A stretch of 64,000 bases of DNA from DT-110 sp030148525 (GCA_965227445.1 OZ245751.1:3472001-3536000), one strand, 5' to 3'; positions 10,047-20,106 are shown, numbered from the stretch's first letter. Notes: generated from the letters alone by a model not told the origin. Numbers and translations are program-made.

Positions 10047-10658
10047 TTATTTCGAGTACAACTCGACAATCAGCTGCTCGTTGATGCGTTCCGGAATCGC
10101 ATCGCGCTCCGGCATCTCGAGGAAAACGCCTTCTTTCTTGTCTGCGTTAAACTCGAGCCATTGGTATTTACGGACATCGGATTTGCTGCCGATGCTATCA
10201 TTGATTACTTCCAGTCCCTTTGATTTGCCGCGAACTCCGACAACATCACCAGCACGCAGCTGGCAGGAAGGGATGTTCGTAACAATTCCGTTCACTGTAA
10301 TGTGACGGTGGGTTACCAACTGACGTGCAGCACGGCGTGTAGGTGCGATACCCATGCGGAACACCACGTTGTCCAAACGCGCTTCCAGCATCTGCAACAG
10401 AATTTCACCCGTTACGCCCGATTTCCGGTTGGCTGCTTCGAACAGGTTGCGGAACTGACGCTCCAGTACACCGTAGGTATACTTCGCTTTTTGCTTTTCC
10501 TGCAACTGCAACGCATAATCCGACTTCTGGCGACGACGACGGGTATTACCGTGTTGTCCCGGAGGATATTTGCGCTTTTCGAATGCTTTATCGTATCCGT
10601 AGATCGATTCTCCGAACGATCTCGATTTTTTTGTCTTTGGACCTGTATATCTCGCCAT
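10047..10658 (-). CDS. rpsD: 30S ribosomal protein S4
   Basis: 203 residues, normal length. It starts [17 protein letters not shown] without the zinc-binding cysteines (C-minus form). The S4 RNA-binding domain [19 protein letters not shown]...[11 protein letters not shown] lies in the centre. S4 is a 16S rRNA primary binder and, in other bacteria, the autogenous repressor of the alpha operon. Confidence 0.98.
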   Translation of the reverse strand: MARYTGPKTKKSRSFGESIYGYDKAFEKRKYPPGQHGNTRRRRQKSDYALQLQEKQKAKYTYGVLERQFRNLFEAANRKSGVTGEILLQMLEARLDNVVFRMGIAPTRRAARQLVTHRHITVNGIVTNIPSCQLRAGDVVGVRGKSKGLEVINDSIGSKSDVRKYQWLEFNADKKEGVFLEMPERDAIPERINEQLIVELYSK

Positions 10659-10681
10659 TACTTACCTTTGTTTTCTGATGA

Positions 10682-11068
10682 TTATACGCGGCGGCGCTTA
10701 GGTGGACGGCAGCCGTTGTGCGGAATCGGGGTCACGTCTTTGATCTTCGTGATCTTGATGCCGGAAGAATCCAGGGCGCGAATAGCTGCCTCCCGACCGG
10801 AACCAGGACCTTTAACGAATACCTCGGCAGTGCGCATACCCGCATCGAATGCAACTTTGGCGGCATCACCGGCAGCTACCTGAGCTGCGTAAGGCGTGTT
10901 CTTTTTTGACCCACGGAAACCAGCTTTACCAGCCGAACCCCAGGAAATAACCATTCCCTGCTTATTGGTCAGGGTCACAATGATATTATTGAAGGTGGCC
11001 TGTACGTAAGCATATCCCTCAGGATCCACCTTGACATTTCTTTTTTTGACTTTTTTTCCCTTAGCCAT
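10682..11068 (-). CDS. rpsK: 30S ribosomal protein S11
   Basis: 128 residues. The canonical core [19 protein letters not shown] and the C-terminal signature [25 protein letters not shown] are present. It sits on the platform of the small subunit. It is co-transcribed with rpsM upstream (55-bp gap) and rpsD downstream. Confidence 0.98.
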   Translation of the reverse strand: MAKGKKVKKRNVKVDPEGYAYVQATFNNIIVTLTNKQGMVISWGSAGKAGFRGSKKNTPYAAQVAAGDAAKVAFDAGMRTAEVFVKGPGSGREAAIRALDSSGIKITKIKDVTPIPHNGCRPPKRRRV

Positions 11069-11123
11069 ACTACTTTTATTGACGTATGAAGTTTAACGGA
11101 ATAATTATCGGCAACAGCCTTAC

Positions 11124-11501
11124 TTATTTCGTGGCCTTCTTCTTGTTCGCAACTGTTTTCTTTCTACCCTTACGAGTCCGAGCATTGGTCTGAGTGCGCT
11201 GTCCTCGCAGAGGTAATCCTTTACGATGGCGAACACCCCGGTAACAACCGATGTCCATTAATCGCTTGATATTCGTTTGTACCTCGGTCCGCAATTCACC
11301 TTCTACGGTGAAATCATCGTTCAGGATGTTGGATATCTGGCGAATGTTATCATCCGTCCAATCCTGGACTTTAGTACTTTCATCGATCTGGGCTTTCGCC
11401 AAAATCTTTTGTGCGCGGGAGGGTCCGATGCCGTAAATATAGGTCAGGCTAACGACGCCACGCTTATTTCTAGGTAAATCTACACCTGCTATACGAGCCA
11501 T
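11124..11501 (-). CDS. rpsM: 30S ribosomal protein S13
   Basis: 125 residues. It begins [20 protein letters not shown] and has the signature [27 protein letters not shown] split across its end, with a lysine-rich tail. It contacts the 16S head and P-site tRNA. The coding region contains one copy of the iterated GCTTTCGCNAAAA word on the opposite strand (11392-11404). Confidence 0.98.
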   Translation of the reverse strand: MARIAGVDLPRNKRGVVSLTYIYGIGPSRAQKILAKAQIDESTKVQDWTDDNIRQISNILNDDFTVEGELRTEVQTNIKRLMDIGCYRGVRHRKGLPLRGQRTQTNARTRKGRKKTVANKKKATK

Positions 11502-11542
11502 AGAAAATGCTAATTTTTTTAGTTATAGACCGTTCTGCGATC

Positions 11543-11659
11543 TTAGCCCTGACGCTGTTTCAGCTTCGGGTTCTTTTTGTTAATGATGTAAATTTTTCCT
11601 TTGCGACGAACGATCTTGCAATCAACAGAACGCTTCTTCACGGATGCTCTGACTTTCAT
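11543..11659 (-). CDS. rpmJ: 50S ribosomal protein L36 (zinc-free type)
   Basis: 38 residues, read directly from the minus strand: [20 protein letters not shown] and on to a PKLKQRQG end. Length and both ends are exactly L36. Only one of the usual zinc ligands remains (C14); the other two cysteines and the histidine are replaced ([14 protein letters not shown]). This is therefore a C-minus L36, which does not need zinc. It lies between infA and rpsM as in most Bacteroidota. Confidence 0.95.
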   Translation of the reverse strand: MKVRASVKKRSVDCKIVRRKGKIYIINKKNPKLKQRQG

Positions 11660-11784
11660 TGTGTTTCCGTTTGCGGGACGGGCCATCCAACCAGGTGGAG
11701 CGGGCTACTCGTACCCAAATTCAACAAAATATGAACCGGCATCCTCTCGGTGCCGGCGAAACATCCCGATGGGATGCGCAAATG
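11660..11784 (-). other. Hairpin-containing spacer between infA and rpmJ
   Basis: It has two perfect small stems: CCGGCA/TGCCGG with a 9-nt loop (11736-11756) and CATCCC-GAT-GGGATG (11762-11776). The second lies just after the infA stop. No T-run follows on the minus strand. Confidence 0.55.
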
Positions 11785-12003
11785 CTATTTGTAACGATAC
11801 GTGATTCGACCCCGCGACAAATCGTAGGGTGACATCTCAACAGCTACCTTGTCACCAGGCAGAATCCGAATGTAATTCATCCGCATTTTACCGGAAATAG
11901 TAGCAACGATTTCGTGATCATTTTCCAGACGCACCCGGAACATCGCATTCGACAATGCTTCCTCAATGATACCGTCCTGTTTGATCAGATTTTTCTTCGA
12001 CAT
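11785..12003 (-). CDS. infA: Translation initiation factor IF-1
   Basis: 72 residues, exact family length, a single S1/OB fold ([49 protein letters not shown]). It binds the A site during initiation with IF-2 and IF-3. A perfect promoter -7 box lies 19 bp upstream, suggesting its own transcription start inside the operon. Confidence 0.97.
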   Translation of the reverse strand: MSKKNLIKQDGIIEEALSNAMFRVRLENDHEIVATISGKMRMNYIRILPGDKVAVEMSPYDLSRGRITYRYK

Positions 12004-12021
12004 AACTCAATTTTCGGAGTG

Positions 12022-12029
12022 CAAAGATA
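12022..12029 (-). promoter_or_regulatory. Probable internal promoter -7 box before infA
   Basis: The minus strand reads TATCTTTG (TAnnTTTG), followed by C, at 19 bp upstream of the infA start in the 77-bp map-infA gap. The nearest upstream TTTG is only 14 bp away, shorter than the usual 19-21, so the -33 match is poor. Confidence 0.45.
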
Positions 12030-12080
12030 GATAAAATAATAGACAAATGCCTAAATAAGAACGGAAAAACTATTGTCCGC

Positions 12081-12902
12081 CTAGGCATTTACTGTTTTTA
12101 AGGCCACCTCCTGTACATTCGGGTTTTGCTGGATAGCTGCTTCGATCAGGCTGTGATCCGACAAAATATCGGCCTTATCTTTCTGTACAGCCACGGTGTG
12201 TTCGTAGTGAGCTGATGGTTTCAGGTCTTTCGAACGAACCGTCCATCCGTCCCTGGATGTCCGGACCTCTTTGCGTCCCAGGTTGACCATAGGCTCAATC
12301 GCGATGGTCAGGCCCTCCTTGAGCAAGGTGCCACGTCCTCGCTTTCCAAAATTTGGCACCTGAGGGTCCTCGTGCAGTTCCCGACCAATGCCGTGGCCTA
12401 CCAGATCGCGCACTACTCCGTAACCATGCTCTCGTTCTACGTAGTGCTGAATTGCGTGGCCGATATCTCCCAATCGATTACCGGCTACGGCCTGCTCAAT
12501 TCCGAGGTATAAGGAAGTGTTAGTGACCCGGCACAGCTCCATTACCTCTTCGGAGACCTCTCCCAGGGGAAAAGTAAAGGCACTATCCCCAAAAAAACCA
12601 TTCATAAACACACCACAATCAACCGACACGATATCACCGTCCTCAAAGACCTGATCGGCCGTTGGGATGCCGTGGACTACGTGCTCATTCACCGACACGC
12701 AAAGGGTTGCCGGAAAGCCATACAGGCCTTTGAAACCCGGTTTGGCACCGTGATCGAGAATTACTTTTTCGGCAGCTTCGTCAATCTCTTTACCAGAGAT
12801 TCCGGGACGGATTAATCGTCCTACTTCTGCCAGAGCTTCGCAAACCAACAAACAGCTTTGCCGGATGTACTCAATCTCTTCTTCCGTCTTATAATAAATC
12901 AT
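12081..12902 (-). CDS. map: Methionine aminopeptidase type I
   Basis: 273 residues. The five metal ligands of the pita-bread fold are in place: D95 (VSVDCGV), D106 (FFGDSAF), H170 (GHGIGRELHE), E203 (AIEPMVN) and E234 (YEHTVAV). It removes the N-terminal Met from nascent proteins. It is placed between secY and infA, as in many Gram-negative spc operons. The last 35 residues extend slightly beyond the minimal type I enzyme. Confidence 0.97.
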   Translation of the reverse strand: MIYYKTEEEIEYIRQSCLLVCEALAEVGRLIRPGISGKEIDEAAEKVILDHGAKPGFKGLYGFPATLCVSVNEHVVHGIPTADQVFEDGDIVSVDCGVFMNGFFGDSAFTFPLGEVSEEVMELCRVTNTSLYLGIEQAVAGNRLGDIGHAIQHYVEREHGYGVVRDLVGHGIGRELHEDPQVPNFGKRGRGTLLKEGLTIAIEPMVNLGRKEVRTSRDGWTVRSKDLKPSAHYEHTVAVQKDKADILSDHSLIEAAIQQNPNVQEVALKTVNA

Positions 12903-13078
12903 AGAGTGCCTCTTTTTGTCCTATCCAACAACCAGTTTAACCCCCTGATTGTTTGTGCTCCTTTACACGCAATATGAGACCTCAGCAACCAATGTGCTGA
13001 CGTCTCATATGTGCGTATGCCCTTGCGGGCGTATCAATCCCGGACCGGAAATAACTTTCGGCCGGTCGTATTTCAGTA
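12903..13078 (-). other. Hairpin-rich spacer between secY and map
   Basis: This 176-nt spacer holds three stems: a two-part hairpin ATATGAGAC (12972-12980)...GTCTCATAT (13002-13010) enclosing TCAGCA/TGCTGA (12982-13000); GCCC-TTGC-GGGC (13019-13030); and GACCGG/CCGGTC (13043-13067). None is followed by a T-run on the minus strand. Confidence 0.6.
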
Positions 13079-14443
13079 TTACATATTGGCGCCAATACCC
13101 TGCACGCGGCTACGTCCCTGCAGACGGCCCGATTTCACCAACCCGTCGTAACGACGCATCAGCAAGTGGCTTTCAATCTGCTGCAATGTATCCAGTACTA
13201 CAGCTACCAGGATCAACAGTGACGTTCCACCGAAGAACATGGCAAACACGCGATTCACACCAAAAGCCACCGCGAATGCGGGCAAAATGGCGATAAACCC
13301 GAGGAAAACGGAACCCGGCAAGGTAATCCGGCTGGTAACGGCATCGATAAAGTCGGCCGTTGGCTTACCGGGCTTAACACCGGGGATAAAAGCGTTCTGA
13401 CGCTTCAGGTAATCAGCGTAGTTCTGAGGGTTGACCAACAGAGCTGTGTATACGTAGGTAAAAATAACTACCAACAAAAAGTAGATAGCATTGTACGGAG
13501 CCGTAAACGGATCGTTCAGAGCCCGTAAAATAGGACTGGCAGCAACAGCGCCATCCTGAGTTACAAACTGTGCTGCGGTAGCTGGCAGGAACATCAAAGC
13601 CTGTGCAAAGATGATCGGCATTACTCCGGAGGCGTTAACCTTCAGCGGAATGTAATCGCGAACACCAGCCTGTGGCAGGCTGCTGCTGCCGCGTCCTACC
13701 ATCCGCTTGGCGAATTGTATAGGAATGCGACGAACACCTTGTACAATCAGCACCGTTGCCATGACAATGGCAAACAGCATCGCCATCTCCAGTACGAATA
13801 CCAGCAGGCGACCGTTACCGATCTGTGACTGGAATTCGAAGGCCAGAGCCTGGGGTAGCGTAGCGATGATACCAACCGTAATCAACAAAGACACACCGTT
13901 TCCAATTCCGCGGTCGGTAATCCGCTCACCTAACCACATGGCGAAAACAGTTCCCGCCGAAAGGATGATGATATTGGAAAACCAGAAAATTCCCTGTGGA
14001 ATGGATGGATCAACGGCACCCATAGAGTTTACGTAAGTGAGGTAACCACCACCCTGGACTAGTGTAATAGCCACGGTCAGCAAGCGGGTAATCTGTCCGA
14101 TCTTTTTACGACCCGACTCACCCTCTTTCTGTTGGAGGCGCTGGAAGTACGGTACCGCAAAACCCAATAGCTGGATAATAATTGAAGCTGTAATGTAGGG
14201 CATGATACCCAGTGCAAAAACAGCCGCATTCGAGAAGGCACCACCAGTAAATGCATTGATCAAACTGAGCAGGTCATTTGAACTGTTGGCGGCTTGCTCC
14301 TTCAGCACAGATGGAATAACGCCAGGAAGTACCACATAGCTACCGAAGCGGTAGACTAGCAGGATACTCAGAGTAAAAATGATCCGATTTCGCAGTTCTT
14401 TAATACTCCAAATGTTCTGCAACGTAGTGATGAACTTCTTCAT
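13079..14443 (-). CDS. secY: Preprotein translocase subunit SecY
   Basis: 454 residues with ten membrane helices. Signatures are intact: LLVYRFGSYVVLPGV in TM1, GIMPYITASIIIQLL in TM2, the cytoplasmic loop QFAKRMVGRG, and a C-terminal RRYDGLVKSGRLQGRS tail. It forms the SecYEG channel, which also exports the T9SS cargo proteins across the inner membrane. It follows rplO by 9 bp, the standard spc order. Confidence 0.98.
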   Translation of the reverse strand: MKKFITTLQNIWSIKELRNRIIFTLSILLVYRFGSYVVLPGVIPSVLKEQAANSSNDLLSLINAFTGGAFSNAAVFALGIMPYITASIIIQLLGFAVPYFQRLQQKEGESGRKKIGQITRLLTVAITLVQGGGYLTYVNSMGAVDPSIPQGIFWFSNIIILSAGTVFAMWLGERITDRGIGNGVSLLITVGIIATLPQALAFEFQSQIGNGRLLVFVLEMAMLFAIVMATVLIVQGVRRIPIQFAKRMVGRGSSSLPQAGVRDYIPLKVNASGVMPIIFAQALMFLPATAAQFVTQDGAVAASPILRALNDPFTAPYNAIYFLLVVIFTYVYTALLVNPQNYADYLKRQNAFIPGVKPGKPTADFIDAVTSRITLPGSVFLGFIAILPAFAVAFGVNRVFAMFFGGTSLLILVAVVLDTLQQIESHLLMRRYDGLVKSGRLQGRSRVQGIGANM

Positions 14444-14452
14444 GGTTCGAGT

Positions 14453-14899
14453 TTATACGAGATTAACACTTCCGCCTGCTTTCTCTACAGCCTCCTTGGC
14501 ACTGGCAGAAACGGCATTAACAGTCAGATCGACTTTGGTGGTCAGTTCACCACGCCCCAGAACTTTTACCGTTTGGTTTCGGCGAATCAAACCGTGTTCG
14601 CGGAGGGCCTCCAGGTCAATCTTATTCAGTTTGAATTTGTCAGCAATCGCTTGAATCTGTTCCAGGTTAAGTGGAACGTGCTTCGTGCGATTGGGGTTTT
14701 TGAAGCCTACTTTAGGCAAACGCATCTGCAGGGGCATCTGGCCACCTTCAAAGTTGCGCTTGGTCTTATAGCCTGAGCGTGATTTTGCTCCTTTGTGTCC
14801 ACGCGTTGACGTACCTCCGTAACCAGATCCCTGGCCACGCGCGATGCGCTTCTTACCTTTTGTGGAGCCCGCAGCAGGCTTGAGGTTATGCAATTTCAT
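14453..14899 (-). CDS. rplO: 50S ribosomal protein L15
   Basis: 148 residues. The glycine- and arginine-rich N-terminus (GKKRIARGQGSGYGGTSTRG) and the C-terminal L15/L18e-type fold (VKVLGRGELTTKVDLTVNAV) are both typical. It is a late-assembly protein of the large subunit. Confidence 0.97.
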   Translation of the reverse strand: MKLHNLKPAAGSTKGKKRIARGQGSGYGGTSTRGHKGAKSRSGYKTKRNFEGGQMPLQMRLPKVGFKNPNRTKHVPLNLEQIQAIADKFKLNKIDLEALREHGLIRRNQTVKVLGRGELTTKVDLTVNAVSASAKEAVEKAGGSVNLV

Positions 14900-14985
14900 G
14901 ATCGCAATTTTTTTAAAATGCTGGAACGATAAAGATACTATAATCCCGCTACGATTCGGGAAAGCACCTCTGTTTTTAACAAAGC

Positions 14986-15165
14986 TTACGCTTTCTCTAC
15001 TTGTACCAGGTGACTCACCTTATTGAGCATTCCCTGGATTTGAGGAGTTACCTCCTTCACAACCGATTGGTTGGGTTTGCTCAGGCCCAAAGCTTTAAGG
15101 GTATCCTTTTGCTTTTGGGGCCGGTCGATGATGCTTTTCACCTGCGTAATTTTCACCTTGGCCAT
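14986..15165 (-). CDS. rpmD: 50S ribosomal protein L30
   Basis: 59 residues, read directly: MAKVKITQVKSIIDRPQKQK, then LKALGLSKPNQSV and a final VSHLVQVEKA, ending in TAA at 14986-14988. Length, the I-x-RPxxQKxTLxALGL signature and the position between rpsE and rplO identify L30. Confidence 0.96.
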   Translation of the reverse strand: MAKVKITQVKSIIDRPQKQKDTLKALGLSKPNQSVVKEVTPQIQGMLNKVSHLVQVEKA

Positions 15166-15210
15166 CGTGTATCGTTTGTATGTAGCCGGGGATCGAAATT
15201 GATCCCTTGA

Positions 15211-15729
15211 TTAGCCGTTAAACAATTTTTCTACAGAGATATTACGGGTTTTGGCAACAGCCGCAGGATCGCGCAACATCGACAACGCTTTAATGGTTGC
15301 TTTAACCACGTTGTGGGGGTTGGGTGATCCCTGAGATTTTGCCAGTACGTTGTGTACACCTGCACTTTCAAGTACAGCGCGCATTGCACCACCGGCAATT
15401 ACCCCCGTACCATCACTGGCCGGTTTGATCAGGACTTTACCAGCTTTGTATTTACCCTTGATCTCGTGGGGAATAGTCCCTTTATAGATCGGTACCTGGA
15501 TCAGGTTTTTCTTGGCGTCATCCACTGCTTTGGAGATCGCTTCGGATACGTCGCGAGCCTTACCCAGACCATGACCAACGGTTCCGTTACCGTCGCCCAC
15601 AACCACGATAGCCGCGAAGCTGAATGTACGACCACCCTTGGTTACCTTAGCAACCCGGTTAAGCTGTACCAGCTTTTCCTTCAGTTCCGTTTCGGTTGGT
15701 TTAACTCGATTGGAGTTTCTCTTAGCCAT
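15211..15729 (-). CDS. rpsE: 30S ribosomal protein S5
   Basis: 172 residues. It has an S5 N-terminal double-stranded RNA-binding-like domain ([35 protein letters not shown]) and the C-terminal domain ([34 protein letters not shown] region). It helps translational accuracy and binds near the mRNA entry. Confidence 0.97.
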   Translation of the reverse strand: MAKRNSNRVKPTETELKEKLVQLNRVAKVTKGGRTFSFAAIVVVGDGNGTVGHGLGKARDVSEAISKAVDDAKKNLIQVPIYKGTIPHEIKGKYKAGKVLIKPASDGTGVIAGGAMRAVLESAGVHNVLAKSQGSPNPHNVVKATIKALSMLRDPAAVAKTRNISVEKLFNG

Positions 15730-15748
15730 TATACTATCGGGTTATGAT

Positions 15749-16102
15749 TTAAAAATTGAGACCACCTTCGCGGGCTCCTTCGGCGAAGGACTTCACACGG
15801 CCATGATACAAATAGCCACCCCGATCGAAAACGATCGCTTCAATATTTGCTGCTTTGGCACGCTCGGCCAGCAGTTTCCCAGCCTCTTTCGACTGATCCG
15901 ACTTGTTACCGTCAGTGGTGACATCGGCCTCCAGAGAGGAAGCGGATGCCAGGGTCTGTCCGGAAATATCATCGATCAGCTGGCCGTAGATATATTTGTT
16001 GCTACGGTAGATATTCAGGCGCGGCTTATCGGCCGTACCCCTGATCTTTTGCCGCACGCGGGAATGAATTTTTTTCCGGCGTCTTGCTTTTGAAAATTGC
16101 AT
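15749..16102 (-). CDS. rplR: 50S ribosomal protein L18
   Basis: 117 residues. The basic N-terminus ([20 protein letters not shown]) and the [18 protein letters not shown] and [20 protein letters not shown] segments are typical of L18, which binds 5S rRNA with L5. Confidence 0.97.
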   Translation of the reverse strand: MQFSKARRRKKIHSRVRQKIRGTADKPRLNIYRSNKYIYGQLIDDISGQTLASASSLEADVTTDGNKSDQSKEAGKLLAERAKAANIEAIVFDRGGYLYHGRVKSFAEGAREGGLNF

Positions 16103-16231
16103 GATGCTTCAATTTTTGGTCTTAGTGAAGGCAATTATTTCATCCTTCCCAAAACCCTTTAAGGTATAGCAATACCTGCCCGAGTACTTACCCCGTTCAA
16201 TGCCGGAGCAGTTTAAAAGGGCAGCAATCAA

Positions 16232-16786
16232 TTACTTAGCAGCAGATTTACCCTCTTTGCGGCGGATTTGTTCGCCGACAAAACGGATACCCTTGCCTTT
16301 GTATGGCTCTGGTGCGCGCAGCGAACGGATCTTCGCCGCAATCTGTCCGATAAGTTGCTTATCGTTGGATTCCAACCGCACCACTGGTGGCTTACCCTTT
16401 TCAGTCTTAGTTTCTACTTTCACCTCATCGGGCAGCATAAAAAAGATCGGGTGAGAATATCCAATGGTTAATTCGAGCATCTGACCGGTATTAGCGGCGC
16501 GAAAACCTACACCAACCAGTTCCAGTTCTTTGACGTATCCTTCGGAAACGCCGTCCACCAGATTTTGGAGCAAAGAGCGATACAAACCGTGCATTGCGCG
16601 GTGGCGCTTTTGTTCCGTTGGGCGATCGATGACAATTTCACCATCTTCCGTTTTGATGATCAGATCCGGATCGACCTGCTGACTGAGTTCTCCTTTCGGT
16701 CCTTTCACCGTCACGAGGTTGCCTTTGCTGACATTTATGTCCACTCCTTTAGGCAATGTGATCGGAGCTTTTCCTATCCTAGACAT
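16232..16786 (-). CDS. rplF: 50S ribosomal protein L6
   Basis: 184 residues with two repeated L6 domains. It starts MSRIGKAPITLPKGVDI and carries the C-terminal signature PEPYKGKGIRFVGEQIRRKE. It sits between rplR and rpsH. The 129-nt spacer to rplR contains a small perfect stem AGGTAT/ATACCT (16162-16177). Confidence 0.97.
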   Translation of the reverse strand: MSRIGKAPITLPKGVDINVSKGNLVTVKGPKGELSQQVDPDLIIKTEDGEIVIDRPTEQKRHRAMHGLYRSLLQNLVDGVSEGYVKELELVGVGFRAANTGQMLELTIGYSHPIFFMLPDEVKVETKTEKGKPPVVRLESNDKQLIGQIAAKIRSLRAPEPYKGKGIRFVGEQIRRKEGKSAAK

Positions 16787-16814
16787 TATTCTGCGTTTTG
16801 GAGATGGTTAACAA

Positions 16815-17225
16815 TTAGTATACGTAACACAGTAGTTCACCACCGATGTGCTCGGAACGAGCTTGCTTATCGGTCATAAGTCCCCGTGACGTGGAAATGA
16901 TGGCAACCCCCAGGCCATTGATAATACGCGGGAGTTCATCAGCTTTAGCGTACTTGCGCAGACCAGGACGGCTGATACGGCCCAGTTCACGAATAACCGG
17001 AGTCTTGGTGCCGGTTATGTACTTCAATGCGATCTTGATAACACCTTGTCCTCCTTTTCCAGCTTCGTCATCGAATTTGTATTTCAGGATAAAGCCCTGA
17101 TCGTACAAAATCTCCGTGATCGATTTTTTTAGCTTGGAGGCAGGAATTTCGACAACTCGATGCCCTGCTTGCTGCGCGTTGCGTACACGCGTCAGGTAAT
17201 CTGCTATAGGATCATTAACTGCCAT
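16815..17225 (-). CDS. rpsH: 30S ribosomal protein S8
   Basis: 136 residues. It starts DPIADYLTRVRNAQQAGHR and ends with the signature GVAIISTSRGLMTDKQARSE and GGELLCYVY. It is a primary 16S rRNA-binding protein and, in E. coli, the autoregulator of the spc operon. Confidence 0.97.
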   Translation of the reverse strand: MAVNDPIADYLTRVRNAQQAGHRVVEIPASKLKKSITEILYDQGFILKYKFDDEAGKGGQGVIKIALKYITGTKTPVIRELGRISRPGLRKYAKADELPRIINGLGVAIISTSRGLMTDKQARSEHIGGELLCYVY

Positions 17226-17305
17226 TATACAATGGGTTGCGTCGGCCGGTTTTCCAGTAGCTTACGTGGTATCCGGAACCTGACCAACGGTTTATTAAAA
17301 TATGC

Positions 17306-17575
17306 TTACCAACTTGATTTGGTGACCCCCGGAATCTTGCCCTCTAAGGCCATTTCGCGGAATTTCACCCGGCAAATGCCGAACTGACGCATGTACCCTT
17401 TGGGGCGTCCGGTCAGTTTACAGCGATTGTGCAGGCGAATCGGATTGGAGTTGCGAGGCAGTTTGTCCAGTTCCTCCCAGCGCCCTTCCTCCTTGAGCTG
17501 CTTGCGCAGTTCAGCGTATTTGGCCACCATGCGTTCGCGTTTCTTTTCGCGAGCAATGACTGATTTCTTTGCCAT
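17306..17575 (-). CDS. rpsN: 30S ribosomal protein S14 (zinc-free long form)
   Basis: 89 residues, the long C-minus type without the CxxC zinc motif. The signature [20 protein letters not shown] is followed by [20 protein letters not shown] and KSSW at the end. It helps assemble the 30S head. Confidence 0.97.
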   Translation of the reverse strand: MAKKSVIAREKKRERMVAKYAELRKQLKEEGRWEELDKLPRNSNPIRLHNRCKLTGRPKGYMRQFGICRVKFREMALEGKIPGVTKSSW

Positions 17576-17583
17576 GGTATCTG

Positions 17584-18141
17584 TTATTTATTCTGATTTT
17601 TAAATGGTAGGCCCAGTCCTTTCAGGAGGGCCAGCGCTTCGGCATCCGTGTTAGCGGTTGTCACGAAGGTTACATCCATACCGGTAATACGGCTTACCTT
17701 ATCCAGATCGATTTCCGGAAAGATGATATGTTCCGTAATACCCATAGAGTAATTACCGCGGCCGTCGAAACTCTTATCGTTGATTCCCCGGAAGTCACGC
17801 ACACGTGGCAGGGCCACGGAGATAAGGCGATCGAGGAAATCGTACATGCGCTCCCGACGCAAAGTCACGCGGGTACCGATAGTCATTCCATCGCGCAACT
17901 TAAAGTTAGAGATCGATTTGCGGGCACGGGTAGGAACGGCTCTTTGACCGGCGACCAAAGTCATTTCGTTGATCGCAGTATCTACAATTTTCTTATCCTG
18001 AGTGGCTTCGCCAATACCCTGGTTCAGGCTAATCTTAACCAGGCGGGGCACCTCCATGATTGAACCGTATTGGAACTGCTCCATCAGAGCAGGGACCACT
18101 TCTTCCCGATATTTCTTTTGAAGTCTTGGTACGTAGCTCAT
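17584..18141 (-). CDS. rplE: 50S ribosomal protein L5
   Basis: 185 residues, with [20 protein letters not shown] and [17 protein letters not shown]. It binds 5S rRNA and contacts P-site tRNA. Its ATG shares one base with the rplX stop (TAATG), so translation is probably coupled. Confidence 0.98.
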   Translation of the reverse strand: MSYVPRLQKKYREEVVPALMEQFQYGSIMEVPRLVKISLNQGIGEATQDKKIVDTAINEMTLVAGQRAVPTRARKSISNFKLRDGMTIGTRVTLRRERMYDFLDRLISVALPRVRDFRGINDKSFDGRGNYSMGITEHIIFPEIDLDKVSRITGMDVTFVTTANTDAEALALLKGLGLPFKNQNK

Positions 18142-18497
18142 TAGTTGATGATTTCTCCGGATTTTTTAGAATAGCGGACTACTTGTCCGTCTTCGTTCTT
18201 TTTACGGCCAACGCGCGTGGGCTCACCTGTTTTCGGATCGACCAACATCAGGTTGGACAAGTGAATGGAAGCTGGTACTTCCTGAATGCCACCCTGGCTG
18301 TCCGGGGTAGGCTTCTGGTGCTTTTTCACCATATTCACCTGATCAACGATGGCGCGATTTTGATCGGGAAACACTTCCAGTACTTCCCGTGATTTATCCA
18401 GATCTTTATAGGCTCCGGAAATGACCACCACTTTATCCCCTTTCTTGATCTTCAATTTCGGGGCGAAGCGCTTCTGATTATTCGATTTATTAGCCAT
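18141..18497 (-). CDS. rplX: 50S ribosomal protein L24
   Basis: 118 residues, with an N-terminal KOW motif ([20 protein letters not shown]) and then [17 protein letters not shown] and [17 protein letters not shown]. It is an early assembly protein of the large subunit. The TAATG junction couples it to rplE. Confidence 0.97.
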   Translation of the reverse strand: MANKSNNQKRFAPKLKIKKGDKVVVISGAYKDLDKSREVLEVFPDQNRAIVDQVNMVKKHQKPTPDSQGGIQEVPASIHLSNLMLVDPKTGEPTRVGRKKNEDGQVVRYSKKSGEIIN

Positions 18498-18551
18498 TGT
18501 TAGCTCATTAGTACAGCAACCGATTTCCGACCGGCGCTGTGTTATACAATG

Positions 18552-18920
18552 TTATAGTACCTCTGGTGCCAGGGATACGATACGCATGTAATCGCGCTCG
18601 CGTAACTCACGGGCTACCGGGCCAAAAATACGCGTACCACGAGGCTCATCAGCAGCGTTAAGCAGTACGCAAGCATTGTCATCAAACCGGATGTAGGAAC
18701 CATCGCGGCGACGAATCTCTTTCTTGGTGCGGACGATCACGGCCTTGGAAACAGAACCTTTCTTGACCCCGCCACCTGGTGAAGAATCCTTCACCGACAC
18801 GACAATGGTGTCACCGATGGAGGCGTAGCGACGCTTGGAACCTCCCAACACGCGAATACAAAGGACTTCTTTTGCTCCACTATTATCCGCTACTCGTAAA
18901 CGGGACTCTTGTTGAATCAT
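18552..18920 (-). CDS. rplN: 50S ribosomal protein L14
   Basis: 122 residues, exact family length. It shows [20 protein letters not shown] and the signature [20 protein letters not shown]. It is part of the subunit interface. Confidence 0.98.
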   Translation of the reverse strand: MIQQESRLRVADNSGAKEVLCIRVLGGSKRRYASIGDTIVVSVKDSSPGGGVKKGSVSKAVIVRTKKEIRRRDGSYIRFDDNACVLLNAADEPRGTRIFGPVARELRERDYMRIVSLAPEVL

Positions 18921-18995
18921 GACGCCTAATATTTTTTAGAGGATGTACCACGACCTCCAATACCATGGAGGCGGGCAAATCGTAAAGTCAGCAAA

Positions 18996-19253
18996 TTATT
19001 TAGCTCGTTCGAGGACCTCAACCAACCGCCAGCGCTTGCGCTTACTCAACGGACGTGTTTCCATGATCCGAACAGTGTCTCCTTCATTGCAGGAGTTCTT
19101 CTCGTCGTGCGCTACGAGTTTAGTGGTCTTCTTCACGTATTTTCCATAGATAGGGTGACGCAGGCGACGTTCAACAAGTACCGTAATGGTCTTGTCCATT
19201 TTATTGCTGGCTACAACCCCAGTTCTGGATTTCCTTAGATTTCTTTCTACCAT
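18996..19253 (-). CDS. rpsQ: 30S ribosomal protein S17
   Basis: 85 residues, OB fold: [36 protein letters not shown] and the signature [20 protein letters not shown]. It lies between rpmC and rplN in standard order. Confidence 0.98.
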   Translation of the reverse strand: MVERNLRKSRTGVVASNKMDKTITVLVERRLRHPIYGKYVKKTTKLVAHDEKNSCNEGDTVRIMETRPLSKRKRWRLVEVLERAK

Positions 19254-19328
19254 GGTTATTGATTTGCAAGCCGCAACGGTTCTGGATCACCTACCTGGGC
19301 ACCCAGCCTGTTGCGCGTGTTGCGAAAC

Positions 19329-19592
19329 TTATTTTTTACGACGTCTTCTCAAACGCAGTTTCTTGCGGTTAGCAATAGTTTCTGCATCCGCCTGATCGAG
19401 TTCGCGACGACGAATCTCCGTTTTTAAACGTGCCAGGTCGCGACGTACTTCACGCAGTACCAGCGGGTTTTCGAGCCCTTTGATGGCGTGGTCAAACTTC
19501 AGCTTTTTAAACTGTGCTTCAGTCTGATCCAACTCGCTCTGCAGATCGGCATCCGAATAATCCTGAAGCTCCAGGTATTTCTTTGTTGCCAT
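19329..19592 (-). CDS. rpmC: 50S ribosomal protein L29
   Basis: 87 residues from the ATG at 19592 (MATKKYLELQDYSDADLQ). A TTG four codons upstream is a less likely start. The central two-helix L29 fold (ELDQTEAQFKKLKFDHAIKG, REVRRDLARLKTEIRRRELD) is clear. A basic C-terminal tail (KLRLRRRRKK) makes it longer than the usual 60-70 residues. It lies at the peptide exit. Confidence 0.95.
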   Translation of the reverse strand: MATKKYLELQDYSDADLQSELDQTEAQFKKLKFDHAIKGLENPLVLREVRRDLARLKTEIRRRELDQADAETIANRKKLRLRRRRKK

Positions 19593-19686
19593 GATGTTGG
19601 ACAATTAATGGATCTAAAAATATATTCAACCGGAAGCAGATTGGGGCCCGCAATTGAGCCTAATGTCTAACTTCCTCAACGTATGC

Positions 19687-20106
19687 TTATCCAGCGTAAT
19701 CAGGACGTACCACGAACTTGCAACGAACGGGAAGCTTCTGAGCTGCCAGGCGCAAAGCCTCTTGTGCTACTGCTTCCGGTACACCATCGATCTCAAATAA
19801 TACGCGGCCAGCTTTAACCTCAGCTACGTAGTGGTCGAGTGCACCTTTACCTTTACCCATCCGTACCTCTTGTGGCTTGGCAGTAATCGGTTTGTCCGGG
19901 AAAATGCGAATCCAGGTCTTTCCCTCACGCTTCATGAAACGCGTCATTGCAATACGAGCAGCTTCAATCTGACGGTTGGTAATACGCCCGCTATCCATAG
20001 TCTTTAGTGCAAAATCCCCAAAGGAGATCTTACTACCTCGATGAGCCAGGCCTTTATTCCTGCCCTTCTGCTGCTTGCGGTATTTTGTTCTTTTTGGTTG
20101 TAACAT
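19687..20106 (-). CDS. rplP: 50S ribosomal protein L16
   Basis: 139 residues: [60 protein letters not shown]. It binds near the A site and the peptidyl transferase centre. Confidence 0.98.
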   Translation of the reverse strand: MLQPKRTKYRKQQKGRNKGLAHRGSKISFGDFALKTMDSGRITNRQIEAARIAMTRFMKREGKTWIRIFPDKPITAKPQEVRMGKGKGALDHYVAEVKAGRVLFEIDGVPEAVAQEALRLAAQKLPVRCKFVVRPDYAG

